A stretch of 64,000 nt of DNA, taken from assembly GCA_029817715.1 (NCBI GenBank), contig JARUPY010000506.1, positions 1-64,000 on the forward strand, in the 5' to 3' direction. Under the pieces are notes generated by a model, which saw nothing but the letters and a program-made list of their open reading frames with translations, made no database searches and was not told the origin of the DNA. The stretch comes from Melastoma dodecandrum (Eukaryota > Streptophyta > Magnoliopsida > Myrtales > Melastomataceae). This document shows, piece after piece, positions 14,551 through 30,599 of this stretch (positions are counted from its first letter, which is position 1; the number at the start of each line of letters is the position of its first letter). The position numbers and the translations under genes were made by a program.

Positions 14551-16790
14551 TCAGGTGAGTATCTTTTCGGTGGTACTCCTCTGTTGCTTCGTGGAGGAAG
14601 GATGCGTCTTTCTGTGTCCTTTTGTACTCCCGCTCCTTTGATATGCTTTAATAGTATACTCTGAAGCCAAATCATGAAGCTCTAGTATATTAGAGATAGT
14701 AGTTACCTCATGATGCTCAAACAAAAGTCCTTTAGTCGAGTCACTTGGCTCGATGGGCTCTTGATCTGTGAACTCAGCAGGTTCGTTGGAACTAGTATCC
14801 TGCCTTATTGGGACAGTAGTGGACATAATATGGCCTGACGGATGAACCCAGCTTAGGAAATCTGAGTTACTATTCTCCCTTTGACTACTAAGTTGGGTGA
14901 AAAATAGTATTAGTTTCAATGAAGGCACAATCTAGGGTCATATACATATGGTGATGGAATGGATCATAACATTGGTATCCCTTCTGATTGGGACTATAAC
15001 TCACAAAAACACATTTGACAGCACATGGATCCAATTTGGTTCTATCGGTTTTAGGAATATGGACTTACACCGAGCAACCAAACACACGAGGAGTGAGGGT
15101 TAAGATTGGTGGGATGTTGGTTTGTGATGAAAGGGTCTCCATGGGTGTTGGAAATTTAAGGATTTTGGTTGGCAAGCGATTGAGTAAGTAAGTGGCTGTA
15201 GCTACTGCTTCAGGCCAAAATCTGGTGGGAACATGGGCTTCAAGCATAATGGCTCGAGTGACCTCAAGAATAAGTCTATTTTTCCATTCAGCCACACCAT
15301 TTTGTTGGGATGAATTGGGACGTGTGGTTTGGTGAACAAGGCCAGTTGTGGTAAAAAAATTGGGTCATTGTATGATTGACATATTCTCCATCATTATCTG
15401 AGCGGAGTATATGCATCTGTTTTTAGTATTGAGTTTGGATAAGGTGATAGAACTATATAAATTTACCTGAAACTTCAGTCTCATGTTTCAAAAAATTGAC
15501 CCACGTCATTCAGGAGAAGTCATCAATAAAAAGTAGAAAGTAACGAAATCGACTATTTGGGCAATTTGGAGCGGGACCCCACACATATGAATGTAATAGT
15601 TGAAAGGCTGAATCCACTCGGGTATTGTTTGGAAGAAAACTTATTCTATGACTCATTTCAAGAATGCAGGTGTTACAAGAACTAGAATTATTGAATTTAA
15701 ATCGATGAAATAGAATGTTTAGATAGCTATTCGACGGATGTCCCAGCCGACAATGCCACAGCCATACCTGCCTATCCACTGTCCCATGTGCTAGTAGAGC
15801 AGTCCCCAGATGAACCACTTCATCCACATTATAGATCCCATTCTGCTTAGTGCCCTGCCCAATGATCATGTTCGTCTGAATATCCTGAAGAATACAACAA
15901 TTTGAGTACATCAGCACAGTACAGTTGAGTCCCTTCCCGACTTGATTAATTGACAGCAACTTGCATGACAAAGAAGAAACATAAAGACATTTTTTCACTC
16001 TAAGGCTCAATCTCGATAGTTCCCGCACCCATCACAGGTGAGAAACTCCCATTTGCACTTTGAACCCGAGTCTTCTATGGTGTTGACTGAATAACAAAAT
16101 CTAGAACGTCATGAGTCATTGTATCAGTCACACCACAGTCGAAAATCCACTCGAAATTTAAATTGCAGGGGTTTGAGGATAAATGCTCAACCCCTATACC
16201 TTCTTTATTTCGGTCGTCGTTCTTTTTTCCAGCTCCTATACATGTTTCATCCCTTCCATCGAGTTCGGTCATTTGTCTTGCTCCTCCCGGTGGGTTGATG
16301 ACGCTGTCGTCGGTGGTCGTGAGATTGCCCGCAGCAGTGGAAACCTTCCCTTTTCCAGTGGCACATCCCTTTTTGTGCCCATCTTCCCACCATTCGGGAT
16401 ATCCGACGAGTTTGAAGCATTGTTCCTTCTTGTGTCGATTCATCCCATAGTGAGTATAGTTAGCTTTGATTTGTCCTCTCGAGATGATGATTTCGCTGTT
16501 TTTCCGATGAATTCTGATAAGGATTGTCCCCCTTGGCTCCTCGCTCCACATGCCTCCCCTGTGATGTTTATCTGAGGGTTTGATGCTTTGTCGAGCAGTC
16601 CGCTACCGATTCCACCTTGATCACCTCCATTCATGGGGTTGAGTATCCCACTCCTAGCCACTTCTCGTCGAACCTGAGCATACGCTTTCTCCACGGAGGG
16701 TAAGGACTCTTCTTTGAGAACGTCTCGTCTGACAACCTCGTGCTTTTGCTGTCCAACCTGGCTACTCTTAATTGTATATGGTAATATCAT
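14551..16790 (-). pseudogene. Copia gag and integrase remnants
   Basis: Minus 16790-16075 holds a gag-like region with a decayed zinc-knuckle segment near 16.4 kb (HYGMNRHKKEQCFKLVGYP keeps one Cys and the His). Minus 16028-15510 holds the GAG-pre-integrase HH-type motif (VWLWHCRLGHPS) and the start of integrase. Minus 15295-15065 has the integrase core end (ARAIMLEAHVPTRFWPEA-like). The frames change repeatedly. Confidence 0.75.
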
Positions 16791-17240
16791 TTTGACATCT
16801 CATTGAATTTGGATGACGTCTTGTCAATCTCCTGCCAAATACCTAGTAAGACATCGAAATACCTTTCGAGAGTCATCTCTCCTTGTTTGATCTAATTGGC
16901 CCTTGTGTGGAGTTCAAAAGTCTGAAACGTATCTTCCCCGCTACTGTACGTCATGTCTAAGGCATCCCATAGTGCTTTCTTGATAGAATGGGCAGCCATG
17001 TTACTCACCAAGTTTGGTTCAATATTCTGGATCACCCCGGAAAACATGTCGAGATCCTGTGTTTCCTAGTTGTTATATGTTACCTCCATCCTTGCAGGTG
17101 CCAGTGGTTGTCCCGTAAGGTCACTGAGGTGTTGAACTCGCATTAGCCGAGACCAAGGATAGTTGCTGGCATTTAGCTTGATTTTGATGTTTACGGTCTC
17201 TGAGTTTTACTGACTTTGACTCACGGTGGCTGTCGTGTTG

Positions 17241-17351
17241 TGTTAATATAGAGATTACACCCAGCTATATCTAGCAATATATAAACTGTCTATAAATACG
17301 ATGATTCTATTGTCTATAATTGTCCCTAATTGTTTCTTAAATTTTCTCACA
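17241..17351 (-). repeat. Copia 5' LTR
   Basis: About 111 bp with TG...CA ends. A further copy of this LTR with about 30 bp of internal sequence is found at about 35,085-35,220, where it is part of the block duplicated upstream of the second receptor kinase. Confidence 0.7.
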
Positions 17352-17368
17352 GTATTTGACTAATAGCA

Positions 17369-17639
17369 TGTTTGGTTTCCGGAATGGAATTTCGAATGAA
17401 ATGAAATGGGAATGAAGAAACAAATATTGTGATTAGGAAGAGATTTGTTTAAAAAATGGTCTGTTTAGTTAAAGAAGTGGAAGAGAATGGAACGTGCGAG
17501 GGATCATTCAATTTCTCTTTGAAATATAGGAAATGGAATGGAATGAAAAGAAAAGGAATAAAATAAAAAGGAAAAGAAAAGAGAAATAAATAAGATTATT
17601 AGTCTACTATATTTCATCGTCAAATCCTTAAACCAAACA
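17369..17639. mobile_element. MITE-like element upstream of receptor kinase 1
   Basis: About 270 bp of AT-rich sequence, rich in GGAATGGAAT-type and AAAAGAAAAG-type motifs, bounded by inverted TGTTTGGTTT / AAACCAAACA termini. No clear target-site duplication is visible. The same element lies at 35237-35495 upstream of kinase 2, carried there by the tandem duplication. The superfamily is not determined. Confidence 0.45.
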
Positions 17640-18298
17640 CACAGTAAAAGTAAACAAAAGACCTACGCGGTTCATCGGTGGAGACTTGACGTTGTGCTTG
17701 CGTTTCACCAGAATATTACAAAACATTGACAGACATGGTCCATTATTAGTCGAGTCGCACACGTTTAGGACTAAATAAATTACGTGCTATTCTGGCATGT
17801 TCCACGCTCCCATCTCGCAGCCATTAATAGCAAACTCTTCAATTCTATTTTAACCACGTTTTCAAATCACATCCATCTTTGATCTTTCATCGTTCTGTTC
17901 GAATTACGTTCCGATTTTCGGGATACCTACTCTAATCCGAAACTTTTAAAATTCTGAGAATTCGAGATCGGTATTTAATATTACGATATTTTATTAAAAC
18001 AGTATCCATAATTGATATATACGAAACATGTAATTCATTTTGTAGCTTAGATAAAAAATATATGAAGTTTAATTTTAAGACATTGTTTTAAAAATTTTTA
18101 AACTTAATATTTTCGCGTAACATTATTTTTGGGGGAAACTCCGCGTTAAAGAGGAATGTCAATGTGAAGCAGTTCCATTCCATGTCTTTTTTCCGAAGGT
18201 AGATTTTTCTAAAAAGGCAACTCATCTCTGCTTTACTGGAAACAAAACGCCACGGGGGGACTTGTCAAAGAAAGAAAGAAGAATAGCTTTGTGAGGTC
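17640..18298 (+). promoter_or_regulatory. Upstream region of receptor kinase 1
   Basis: AT-rich sequence collinear with 35496-36188 upstream of kinase 2 and, in its last ~100 bp, with the sequences before kinases 3 and 4. The stretch AAAGAAAGAAGAAT just before the ATG at 18299 is conserved in copies 1, 2 and 4. No TATA box stands out. Confidence 0.35.
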
Positions 18299-21266
<2,968 letters not shown>

Positions 21267-21269
21267 TCC

Positions 21270-22560
21270 CGACCCACAGTCAAATCCAGCTTCGTTCACC
21301 AGCAGTGTGATTGCAACATCAGCTTCTAGGAATACATTTTTTGCTTTTTATGACAAGCTTGGAGGAGTACTTAACCACACATATGGTAGGAAAAGAGCAG
21401 AGATACAGTTGATCGTGGTTTTCAGAAATAGAAGTGTGATCGTGTAGTGCTCTCCCCTGTTTGAGATGGAGATCTAAAGTTACATCTTGTCCATGTTGAT
21501 CCGCTGTGAACGGGGAGATAGCCTTTTCAGACGCCAACGAGCCAAAGCCTCATAGAGCCACCTTCCATCCATGACCTCCCCCGCCTTCCAACTACCAGCG
21601 ACGGCCACACTACCGTCCCTTCTGGACGTCTCTCACTCCAGCGACGACCCCGACGACTCGGTATCTCTCTCGTGGCTCTACTCCTTCAGCCAACCCGTGA
21701 CCCCTGGACGACGCCTTCTTTCCAGCCGTGGCCACGCAATCTCGGCCCTCCTTTCCATCGCCGTCATCACTACCATGCTCGACGAGGTCAGCTTTTCCTC
21801 AAATTGATATTAGGTTTTGGAAAGGATCACCGTCCCTTTCATTTGTCTCTGTGTGTTTGTATGATATTTTTTTTAATTTTGTTTTAAAATAAAATAAAAA
21901 ATGTTTTGTTCGCATTTTCTGTAAATGTTCGAATTTACATATATTCGATGGATTCAATACTTTTATATATTTGATTTTTTTTAATCTCTTCGTTTGTTTA
22001 TTTGATTTCAGTTTCAAATTAATGAATTGTGTGTTGCAATATTTTATTTCAATTTTCATTATTAACAATATGTGTCACCTTTTTTTCTAAAAAAAAAAAA
22101 ATCAACAAAGTCTCGATTTAGTGGTAAGAATTCCACCTTGTCAATTTACCTAAAAAATCGTTCATGTATAGATATAATTGCTAGTGTTTGATCGACCCAA
22201 CAAACCTGTTTTTTACAGCTATACTCCTTCCATCCTCGGGGAGAAGAACAAAAAAAAAAAAACAAAGAGGAGCATTACAAGACAAGGGTGGGTAGGTGGC
22301 AGCTGACATGTTGACTTCATGTGGACATAATTGATTACCGATGAAACAAATACACCTTTTATGGTTTCTTTCAACGAAATTCCTGACGAGGTGATCTCAA
22401 AGACTGTGCGAAGGGAACCCGTGGTGAAGGCACATCATTAAAGCAGCCCCAACCGACGAATTCAACGTAATGCAACTTCCCCCTGGTCAGACCTCAGGTA
22501 CATGAGGGAGGTGCGGGTCTCCCGTTCTTTTTTTTTTTTTTTTTTTATTTCTACATGTAA
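21270..22560. other. 3' flank of kinase 1 and unclassified DNA
   Basis: Up to about 21,520 the sequence matches the 3' flanks of the other three copies, then identity stops abruptly at the GGGGAGATAGC point. The GC-rich ORF at 21571-21807 (plus) is not recognised. AT-rich DNA follows, with a T-run of about 20 at 22,530-22,550 next to the gypsy-related repeat. Confidence 0.4.
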
Positions 22561-23906
22561 CGGGTCGTGGGCCCAAGTGCATAGGCTCACGATCACTACC
22601 CTTCCCGGCTCCTTTTGATCTCAATAATTGTCTGTGCCTGTCCGCGTGCCTTAGGCCCATAGATTTATCATCGCATGTTGTTTGTAAAACAAATAAACAT
22701 GAGTTCGAGTCCAAGAAGCCCAAGTCGGGTCCAACGCCCGTAAAATAGAGACATGAGGCCGGAGTGATGCCCGGATCGGGTCCAACGCCCGTTAAACATA
22801 AACAAATTCTTTGGAGCAAACGCCACCTTTTCGCATGTCTAAGTGTAATGGATATATAGCCAAAAAAGGACCCCCTTGATTTTGTATTATGGAAATAAAC
22901 CTTTCTCCAGGAACTTGGAATCCTATGGATGAAGACATGGTTTCTCTGGATCCCATATTTTCATATTGAGCATTTACATATACAGCGAAGTTGCGATCGG
23001 ATCTATTCAAGTCATTAATTAAGGATCCTCGAACCACTGTTTTTTTCTGACTTAAAACAGATTTTATAAATAAAGTCGGTGGCGACTCCGTATAGTTTAC
23101 CTAGGTTAAACAACAACAACCTTTTTTACGGAGACATTTTGGATGAGGAACGGATGACACGAGTCGCTCCTGATTTCTCCCAAAAGTTCATTCTTCAGAT
23201 CATGCTTCGCCTTTCGCCCGCCGCCTCTTAGGAAAACAGAGACAGTCGACGAAGGCCCGAGCAGGCCCAGTTAGGAACCTAGGGAGGGATCACCCAACTC
23301 CCTTTCCACACCGTTCGACGCTCGAGTCGTGACATCGACTGGTTGGGCTTTTGGGAGCGGGCCCAGATCCTCAGGTCGTTCGAACTGGCACGCGCGTGCT
23401 AGGCTGGAAGGCGCGCGTACACCAGTAAGTAATTGAATGAAATTGATTGAATGAAAACAGTTTTACAATAAGTAAAAAAAAAACTTACCGAGGGAGATGT
23501 TCTCCTTTTATACCCAGTCTGTTACGACCTGCTGAAGATCTTCCAGACTCAACCACCCTCAAGAATCTCAGAGCCAACAAACTGTCTTCCACTCGTGTAG
23601 ATGTGGGTCATAGACTCATATGACTTCGGGTTTAATTAATTGTCTTTTAAGACGTGCATCAGTACAGACGTGGGTTGTATGCTCCATTTATCTCAGGGCT
23701 ATTAAATCTTTCCTTTTGACGTGTGTCCTGCGCAAGCCCAGACTTGTAGACTTCCCCTTATTATAGGGTTACTACTCAGCCATATAGTCTGTGTAGACTA
23801 CAGATGCAGGCCTGGTGTATCTAACTCTATTATGGGCTTCGCGCCTATTATGGGCTTCGTCGGATATAGGCCCAAGATAACCTATCGTGTTAATATCATG
23901 TCAACA
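22560..23906 (-). repeat. Gypsy LTR-like block A
   Basis: It starts (minus) with TGTTGACATG directly after the polypurine tract at 23,907-23,916. It contains a TATA box (GGTATAAAAGGAG, near 23,505-23,520). It then runs through a GC-rich part with the GGTGGCGACTCCGTA block (plus sense, near 23,080-23,095) shared with block B. Relative to block B it lacks about 430 bp after the TATA region. It ends next to a poly(A) run (minus sense). Confidence 0.6.
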
Positions 23907-24864
23907 TAAGCCCCCCATTTTTGCTGAGGGGACTTCTGTCGCCTGAGCACTTCTGACGTTGCTTGTCTCAGAAGACAAAATATTTTATTATATGCAAGAA
24001 GAAACCTTTCGTCTTCCTCTTTCTGCAGAAAAACTCTTTGTCTTCTTCTTCTTATCTTTCCCAGTAAGAAAACTTCTCGTCTTCCTCCTTCCGAACTCTC
24101 TTTAAATACCCTTGCAAGTTCTCTGAAAATCGTCACTTCTTGCTTCAATGGTGTCTCTTCTTTTTGAATTCCAGACCTTGGGTCTTACTTCCAAGCTTTG
24201 CTTCTCGGTATAGTTCCCCTAACTGTGCCACAGAAACCTTTATTTCCTTCTATCAAGAGAACTTTATGGATCTCTTGAACATAAGCGGTTTCTTTCACTC
24301 CTTCCCTGTTGAGAGTCCAATGGCGTAGAAAAAATTCTCCATTTGGCTCGACGAGTGGAGGCACGAGGCTGGTGATTCCCTGTGTTCCATGCAACTATGG
24401 CCCCACTTAGTGTTCACAGGTAACTAGTCACCCCTCAACACTGGTACAGTTGAGTGTTATGAAGCGTGCTCGTCGGAGCCTTATTGTCTGTTTAAAGACA
24501 AACGACTGTACGTCCCTGCGACAGGGCGTGTCCATCCTACTAGAAGTTCCTCAGAGGTATACACCATGACTGATTTCCCCTTCCTGTCGTTCGCCCCATT
24601 CTTTGGCAAAGAAGGATCTTCCAACAACCGAGTATCCTTCTGCAAGAGGCGGCCACAACACGTAATCCAAAGACTGGACAACCTCAGCTGGCTGCTCAAA
24701 CAACCAAGTATTGTTGCAGATGGCTCAGATCTCTTTCTGGAGCAAACGAAGACCCTGCGGCTGCGTTGTCTTCATCATCCAACATTACAACAGACTGACC
24801 TCATAATGCAGAAAACTGGCTATGTCCGGTGCCCCCTCATACGCGAGCTTTCCCTTGGCCCAAT

Positions 24865-25085
24865 GAGACAGACCGTAGGTATTCACAAGTTGACTCGCCT
24901 CTGCCAGGCTCCAGGGAAGAGGAAGCGACAACCCAGTAAGACAGACCATAGGTATTCACGAGTCAACCTGCCTCTGCTAGACTACACGAAAGCAGAGGCG
25001 ATTGCCCAGTGAGGCAGATCGTAGGAATTCATGAGTCGACCCGCTTCTGCCAGACTCCAGGGACGAGAAGGCAGAAGGAGAAGAA
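24865..25085. repeat. Tandem repeat, three units of about 75 bp
   Basis: Three successive units each contain CAGACCGTAGGTATTCA (or a close variant), then GAGTCAACCTGCCTCTGC-like sequence and CCAGGGA. Units begin near 24,865, 24,940 and 25,013. They lie in the gypsy region between RT and the 3' LTR, where RNase H and integrase would be expected. Confidence 0.6.
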
Positions 25086-25229
25086 CAAGGAGCGGAGGAG
25101 GAAAAGAAAGTGGGATCGACTAGGTCTACAATTCTATAGTCGAAGGGCTAACCAAGTACGAAAAACATAAGAAGCAAACTTGGTTTCTAAGAGCCCCCTT
25201 TTTTTGTTTTTTTTTTTTTGAAAATATTA

Positions 25230-25809
25230 TTGAGATCGTAGACTAGACTTAAAGTTCCACCTTGTTGACTTAACCACTATATCATCAATGTAGACTTCCA
25301 CTGTGTTGCCAAGAGAGGCATCAAATATAGTGTTCATTGGTCGCTGATGGGTAGCGCCAGCGTTCTTTAACTCAAATGGCATCACTACCCATTCGAATAT
25401 TCCTGGGGATCATCTGAACGTTGTTTAATGTATATCCTCTTCTGCGATGAAGATTTGGTTGTAACCAGACCCATCCATGAATGACATAATCTGATGCCTT
25501 GCCGTCTTGTCTATAAGATCGTTCGCGATGGGCATAGGGTATTCATCCTTTGGAGTAGCACGATTCAGATATCTAAAGTCTATACAGACTCTGATTTTGC
25601 CGTTCCATTTCAGGACGGGTACGATGCTAGAAATCCATTCTGTATAGCGAGAAGTCCTTATGTAACCTGCTCAAAAAAAGTTTTTTAACTTCTTCAAAGA
25701 CTAATTGTGTTATTTCCTTAGTCATGCGCCTTGGTGCTTGCTGCACTGGTTTAAAATCTTCCTTGATGGGAAGGGTGTGTTCTACTAGTCTACGGTCTAC
25801 TCCTGGCAT
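25230..25809 (-). pseudogene. Gypsy reverse transcriptase fragment
   Basis: Minus 25809-25627 has the RT start (LPIKEDFKPVQQAPRRM). Near 25,300-25,260 another frame has VEVYIDDIVVKS, the catalytic YIDD loop of Ty3/gypsy RT. Sequence after the loop is lost. Confidence 0.75.
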
Positions 25810-26643
25810 CTCAGTATAATCTCAAGCGAAGCAGTCCTTGAATTCCTCAAGTACTCCCTTAATCGCATTGAAAAGTTCTTTATTTACAGAAGAACTAATG
25901 AAGAGAATCCTAGGAGAAGACTTGCTTCCTAGATTAATGCTAACCAATGGGTCGCATGAGGTCATCAAAGACTCGTGTTCCTCTGAACCACCTAAGTTAG
26001 TAGACACGGGCTTATTACAAGCATTAGGCGCTCTAAGCGCTTCTTAGTTTATTGAAAACCAAGAGCTAGGTTGTCTACAGTAGTGATTTCCCTGGTAGAC
26101 TTGAAGCCGTCGAAGGACATCGGTGACTGCTTCGGTCGTTCCTTCATTCTGGTTCATAGGTCCTTTCCTTTAGGAGTCTATTGGGCTCCAACTCCGTAAC
26201 AGCATTTTGCTGGTCTTTTCCAACTCCTTCTTCCTTTGCTTCGTCAGTCCTTACGGGGTTTTCACCCGAGTTGACTTCTTGGAGAACCTCCTCTATGTCC
26301 TTGGCAAATAGCTCGTCTCCCCATCCAGTTGGAACGATTGGCCCCGTATCTAGTTTGGGGTGCGACGTTCCGTAGTATACGATGTAGTCGAACTTTCCAA
26401 ATGGCTGACCAAGGGGTCCAACAGTTGGGTCGCCAAGCTTATAACGCTATTCCTGTGTGAGGTTTTTGACAGTCTTGCTTGTCTATGCATGCAAGATACC
26501 TTTGTCACAACTGGAATATCCATCAGCCTTGATAATTTCAATTTCAGAGTTAACCCAAAGCATCAACTCCCTATGCAAAGTGGAAGGAATAGCTGCAGCT
26601 TTATGGAGCCAATTGCGGCCCAACAAGGCATTAAAAGTAGGAA

Positions 26644-26970
26644 TTATATATATAAAAAAGAAAGCGGTTTCTCTTTCCTGGCGACCCACTTCGAGGTGCA
26701 CAGAGAAAACCCTAGGCACTCGGATTTCCTACCATTAGAACCACTTACTGCGACATTGGTTTTAACCAAGTCGTGAGGCTTATACCCAAGCATTTTAAAC
26801 CTGGACAGAGGAAACACATTTATAGTAGCTCTGTTGTCTACAAGGACTCGACTCACCACTGTACCATCAAAGGTAACAGTTTTGTATAGAGAATGAATGT
26901 GTTGTTTTATGCTATCAGATGGCTTCTCCACCAATTTAGTGGAAAGCCCGCTGGATAAGCTGGAGAACAA
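26644..26970 (-). pseudogene. Gypsy aspartic protease remnant
   Basis: The ORF contains VVSRVLVDNRATINVFPLSR, which aligns with the retroviral-type LVDSGAS-N motif. The catalytic Ser-Gly after Asp is replaced by Asn-Arg, so the protease is presumably inactive. Confidence 0.65.
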
Positions 26971-28207
26971 GGAAGAGGCACTTTACCTCTTAGGGTCTCC
27001 ACATTTCGCTTACAAGCGAAGTCTACAGGCAGGGTAAGAGCGTTGTAGCTCACGACTGGTCTCATCTCCCTGTCGAAATCGCTTGGGATTTCGCTCCAGA
27101 GTGGGGTATAGTCGAAGCTTGAACCAGGCTCTTCTGAATGGTCTGTAGACTCAATGTGTTCTGCTTCGGCGTTTAATCCCTTTGCAGGCGCCCTGGTCGG
27201 TAGAGCAGCTCCTGAGAGGGTAGGCCTAGGCCTCTTAGCGACTTGACTTAGACGTCTGCCCCTTCTCTCGGGCCCTTGGTAGCAAAGAGGTCTTGCCCAC
27301 TGCCTTTTGCCAATATTTTGAAGAGTTAACCGCTTTAGTTACCCTTGATCTCTTAAAACCAAGGAGAGTTTGACATACCTCAACAAAGTCTCCAACAAAT
27401 GAATCGTATCCTACTACCGTCTGCGTTGGTACCTGTTGCGGTTCCGAACAAGTGTTGTCAGTTTCAAAAGTACTGTAGCTATAGAGCGCACGGTTTTGAC
27501 CACGATTTCCCCATTTGAGGACAAGTCTACAAGCTTGAGGAAGTAGTTGACGCAACAGGAGGTGCAGAGCTGAGTGATCAGGATCCTGTTTTGAGCTATA
27601 AGTTTGCATTTCTGACAGAGCATCTTCTCGTCATGGAACTGAGCTATTGGTGGGCCTGTCCGGAGCGCCTAGATGTCTACTCTAGGCATTCCATGTCTCG
27701 GCTTGTTCGCTTTCTCTTGCGGTCTTTCAGACCGCTGGGCTTTGCCAGGGTTGTCTCCTTCTACGGTTCCAGAGCGAAATTTGCTAGAATGACCAAGTCT
27801 TTCTTGCCCGGCTTTGCCCCTTGTTGGGAAGAAGAATCGTTAAATTCTAGATGTCGTCAAGGACGGGAGCGCGGGGCTTTTGTTCAGGTGCTCTGCCTCG
27901 ACCATGAGGGCCACCTCTTCCTCCCCGGGTTGCTGGCCTGCGGCAGGTGACTACACCCTTATCAGCCAGGCGACGAAAGAGGGCATTCGCCACCAAGGTC
28001 TCCCTGGGAATCTTTATGACCTGCAAGGAAAGATCCATATTAGTTTCGATGAAATTGATGTCTACATCAGTAACATCGATCATATGAATGGTTATTTCGT
28101 CGTCGAAAGGTCTGTCGTCGACCATGGTGACTTCGTCTACTTCAGAAAAACATAATTCCTTTGACTCTATAAGAACCTGGATTATATTCCTGAATGATAG
28201 ACAATCC

Positions 28208-29880
28208 CTAGCCGTGTGTAAACGACCCATGCCATATACAGTAATTTCTAGTCTTTTCCCTTTCTGTCTGGGGGGCTCTATGGCCTGGTTTGAGTTTGAT
28301 TCGCTTCCGTTGGATAAGCCAATCAAAGATTGCATCCACCTTGTCTACATCGAAAGAATAGTTTCTTTCTTCGCCAGACTTTTGAGACACCTTTGCTTTT
28401 GAATTTTTCCTTGCTAGAGGCTCACAAACCGTTGTTTCGCCTTTAATGAATTTGGCCATGTCTACCTCAAGGGTTTTCAACTGACAAGCGTGCTTAGACT
28501 GGGCTTCTTCCATCAGTAACTGATGGTACTCAGTCGCTCTCCTTAACAAGTCATACAGGTCATTAAACATTTCCCCTCGCAGCTTCTTCTTGAAGGGCAT
28601 AGATAACGCGTTTAACGCAATCATCAACTGATCCCTTTGAGGAATTGCAGGTCTACAGCATAGTAGCGCCTTACGTAGACACGTGAGGAACTGTCTTGGG
28701 TGTTATTAAGTGGTTTGCTTAAGCCGCATCACCTCGAAGATTGACATGGGTGTGTCTAAACGAGAAAATGCTTTCATAAAGGAATACTGCATTTCTACCC
28801 ATGACGTTATTGATCCAAGAAGTAGACTCGCATACCATGTGAAGGCATCTCTCGTAATAGAGTTCGGAAGTAGCTTTAGCTTCCAAAAATCATTTGCTGC
28901 AGTGAACCGGGCTATATGCTCCATGGGCGTCATCTCATATTCCCCCGAAAAACGGGTAAAGTCCGGTACTCTGTACCCCCTGGGCAGGGGATAATCCCTG
29001 TCGATGTAGGTAGGGTACGGACTCCTGTATAGACCAGGGTCGTCCTGCCTGACTGCCCCAGGTACCATCTGCTCTGAAACCAGAACATTCGTCTCCCTCA
29101 GATTCTGTGGTGGTGGTGGAACATGATCGAACTGTTCTCGAACATATACCTGACTCACTTTCTGTGGGATAAGGCACCCTTGGTATAGCTCAAGGTGGCC
29201 GTGGGTTTACCGAGACGTTATTGTTGAAGCTCTTTGCCCGTGGTAAACTTCCCATAATGGGAGCTTCCCCTAGAGGTATCTCCTCTACAAGTGCTTTACC
29301 AGGTCAACGAGGGGGGATGACACTTGCATACCTGTTCGTTTCACCCTGAGCCTCTATCTCGTCGTCTACAGGGTTCACTGCATACACAACATTTGCCCTC
29401 CAGGTGGGAGACCGAGAGGTAGTAGGCCTTGATGGGGACATTATGTCCCTATTACTGACCTCTGTAGCGCGTGGGTTAGCGCCACCACAAGGTTCATCCT
29501 CCTGGAACGATACATTACGCCTCTCAGCGCGCTGGATGTCTCCCATGAAAGAATTCTCCCTGCCTACGGGGGTGCTTGGCTTTGTAGCGGCGCTCGGCCT
29601 ATTCAAAGTGCTGAGCTGCTCCAAAATTTGAGCCATATTGTCTTGCAATCCAGTGATATGTCTGTCCATTAGGCTCCTCATATCGTTGAATTCTTTATAG
29701 ATCTCAAGCCTAGATATAAACTCAGAAGGAGTATGTACCCCGTAATCGGGTTGATTCGTAATATCTCTGGCTTCCCAGAGCCGCATTCTCGACATTTAAG
29801 TCCCCTGTAGTATGCTGATCATCTCCATCTAATGGAGGGGGAGGGTCGCGATTAGCTCCACTCATGGTACTTTTTGCCAT
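28208..29880 (-). pseudogene. Gypsy gag remnant
   Basis: Minus 29795-29304 begins gag, and 29158-28706 has the retrotransposon gag core (MEHIARFTAANDFWKLKLLP, AFTWYASL, SWVEMQYSFMKAF). Minus 28627-28208 continues with LRGEMFNDLYDLLRRATEYH. The leader just upstream (29,890-29,940) contains GGCAACCACAGTGGGAGCC (minus). Frames change between segments. Confidence 0.75.
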
Positions 29881-29989
29881 CTGAAAACTTTAAGTTTCAC
29901 GGCTCCCACTGTGGTTGCCAAAACCGTGTTCGCGTAGAAAACGGATCACGTCGGAAATATTTGGCAATAAGACTCACAGGGATTGTAAA

Positions 29990-30190
29990 TGTGATCGTCA
30001 GTAAGTAATTGAATTAAATTGATTGAATACAAACAGTTTTACAGTAAGTAAAGAAAGCTTACAGCCATAAAAATAAAAACAAGGACGGTGGTAAGGTCGT
30101 AGACTGGCTACTGGGCTCCGTAGACTCGGAGCGGGGTCGTAGACTTGAACGGTGAAAGAGGTCCTGGACTTGACGCTGGGCACTCCATAC
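29990..30190 (-). repeat. Gypsy LTR 3'-end fragment next to gag
   Basis: The plus-strand CAGTAAGTAATTGAAT segment and the following ~70 bp match 23,412-23,495 in LTR block A. At 30,188 the similarity stops and unrelated sequence begins, which marks where foreign DNA split LTR block B from gag. Confidence 0.5.
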
Positions 30191-30377
30191 TAAAATACCC
30201 CAAATTATCCTCAGCTCTTTCAAACGGCATGCTGGTTTCCATGTATCCAGCGTAGAGGGAACAGCGAAGTTCGGCTTGGACGTCGTAGGGCATTACTCGA
30301 GGTCCAACATGCTGGGCCTCGTCATGAAAGATGGTCATAGTAGCTTCACCTCGAACAAATGACCGTAGTTTCAACAA
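30108..30377 (-). other. Unidentified captured coding fragment
   Basis: The ORF starting MLKLRSFVRGEATMTIF reads like globular protein up to about 30,195, then runs into LTR-derived sequence. I do not recognise the family. It is probably an exon inserted in or carried by the gypsy region. Confidence 0.3.
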
Positions 30378-30599
30378 CTTCTTATATCATTTACGAAACT
30401 CTTCAATATCAATATTCAAATAACAGCATTGCTGCATATATCGTTGAGGTTTGACAGGCACATATCCTTGAGGTTCAACTCAAGCAAATGCAGATCACTG
30501 TCCACCGAGTCGTCCCCATCATCACTTCCATTTTTTATTTTTTATTTATATTTTTATTTTATTTTATTTTTTTTCCTCATACGTGTTCTTCATGGCTTC

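Larger units (their letters stand above)
12814..17351 (-). mobile_element. Degenerate Ty1/copia LTR retrotransposon
   Basis: A roughly 4.5-kb element in minus orientation, flanked by short LTRs (12814-12918 and 17241-17351). The right LTR has TG...CA ends; the outer end of the left LTR has decayed to TA. The LTRs share a TATAGAGATTACACCCAGC block and an AATACGATGATTCTATT block. A purine tract (GAGGGAGAG on the minus strand) precedes the 3' LTR. Putative 5-bp target duplicates are GTTTT (12809-12813) and GTATT (17352-17356), 4 of 5 matching. Domain order from right to left is gag, GAG-pre-integrase (HCRLGHPS), integrase, reverse transcriptase and RNase H, which is copia order. Stops and frameshifts break every domain. 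Confidence 0.85.

Noticed and set aside
21571..21807. 78-codon GC-rich ORF downstream of kinase 1
   Set aside because: It shows no domain, homologous pattern or splice context. It may be a captured fragment, but no flanking repeats support that.
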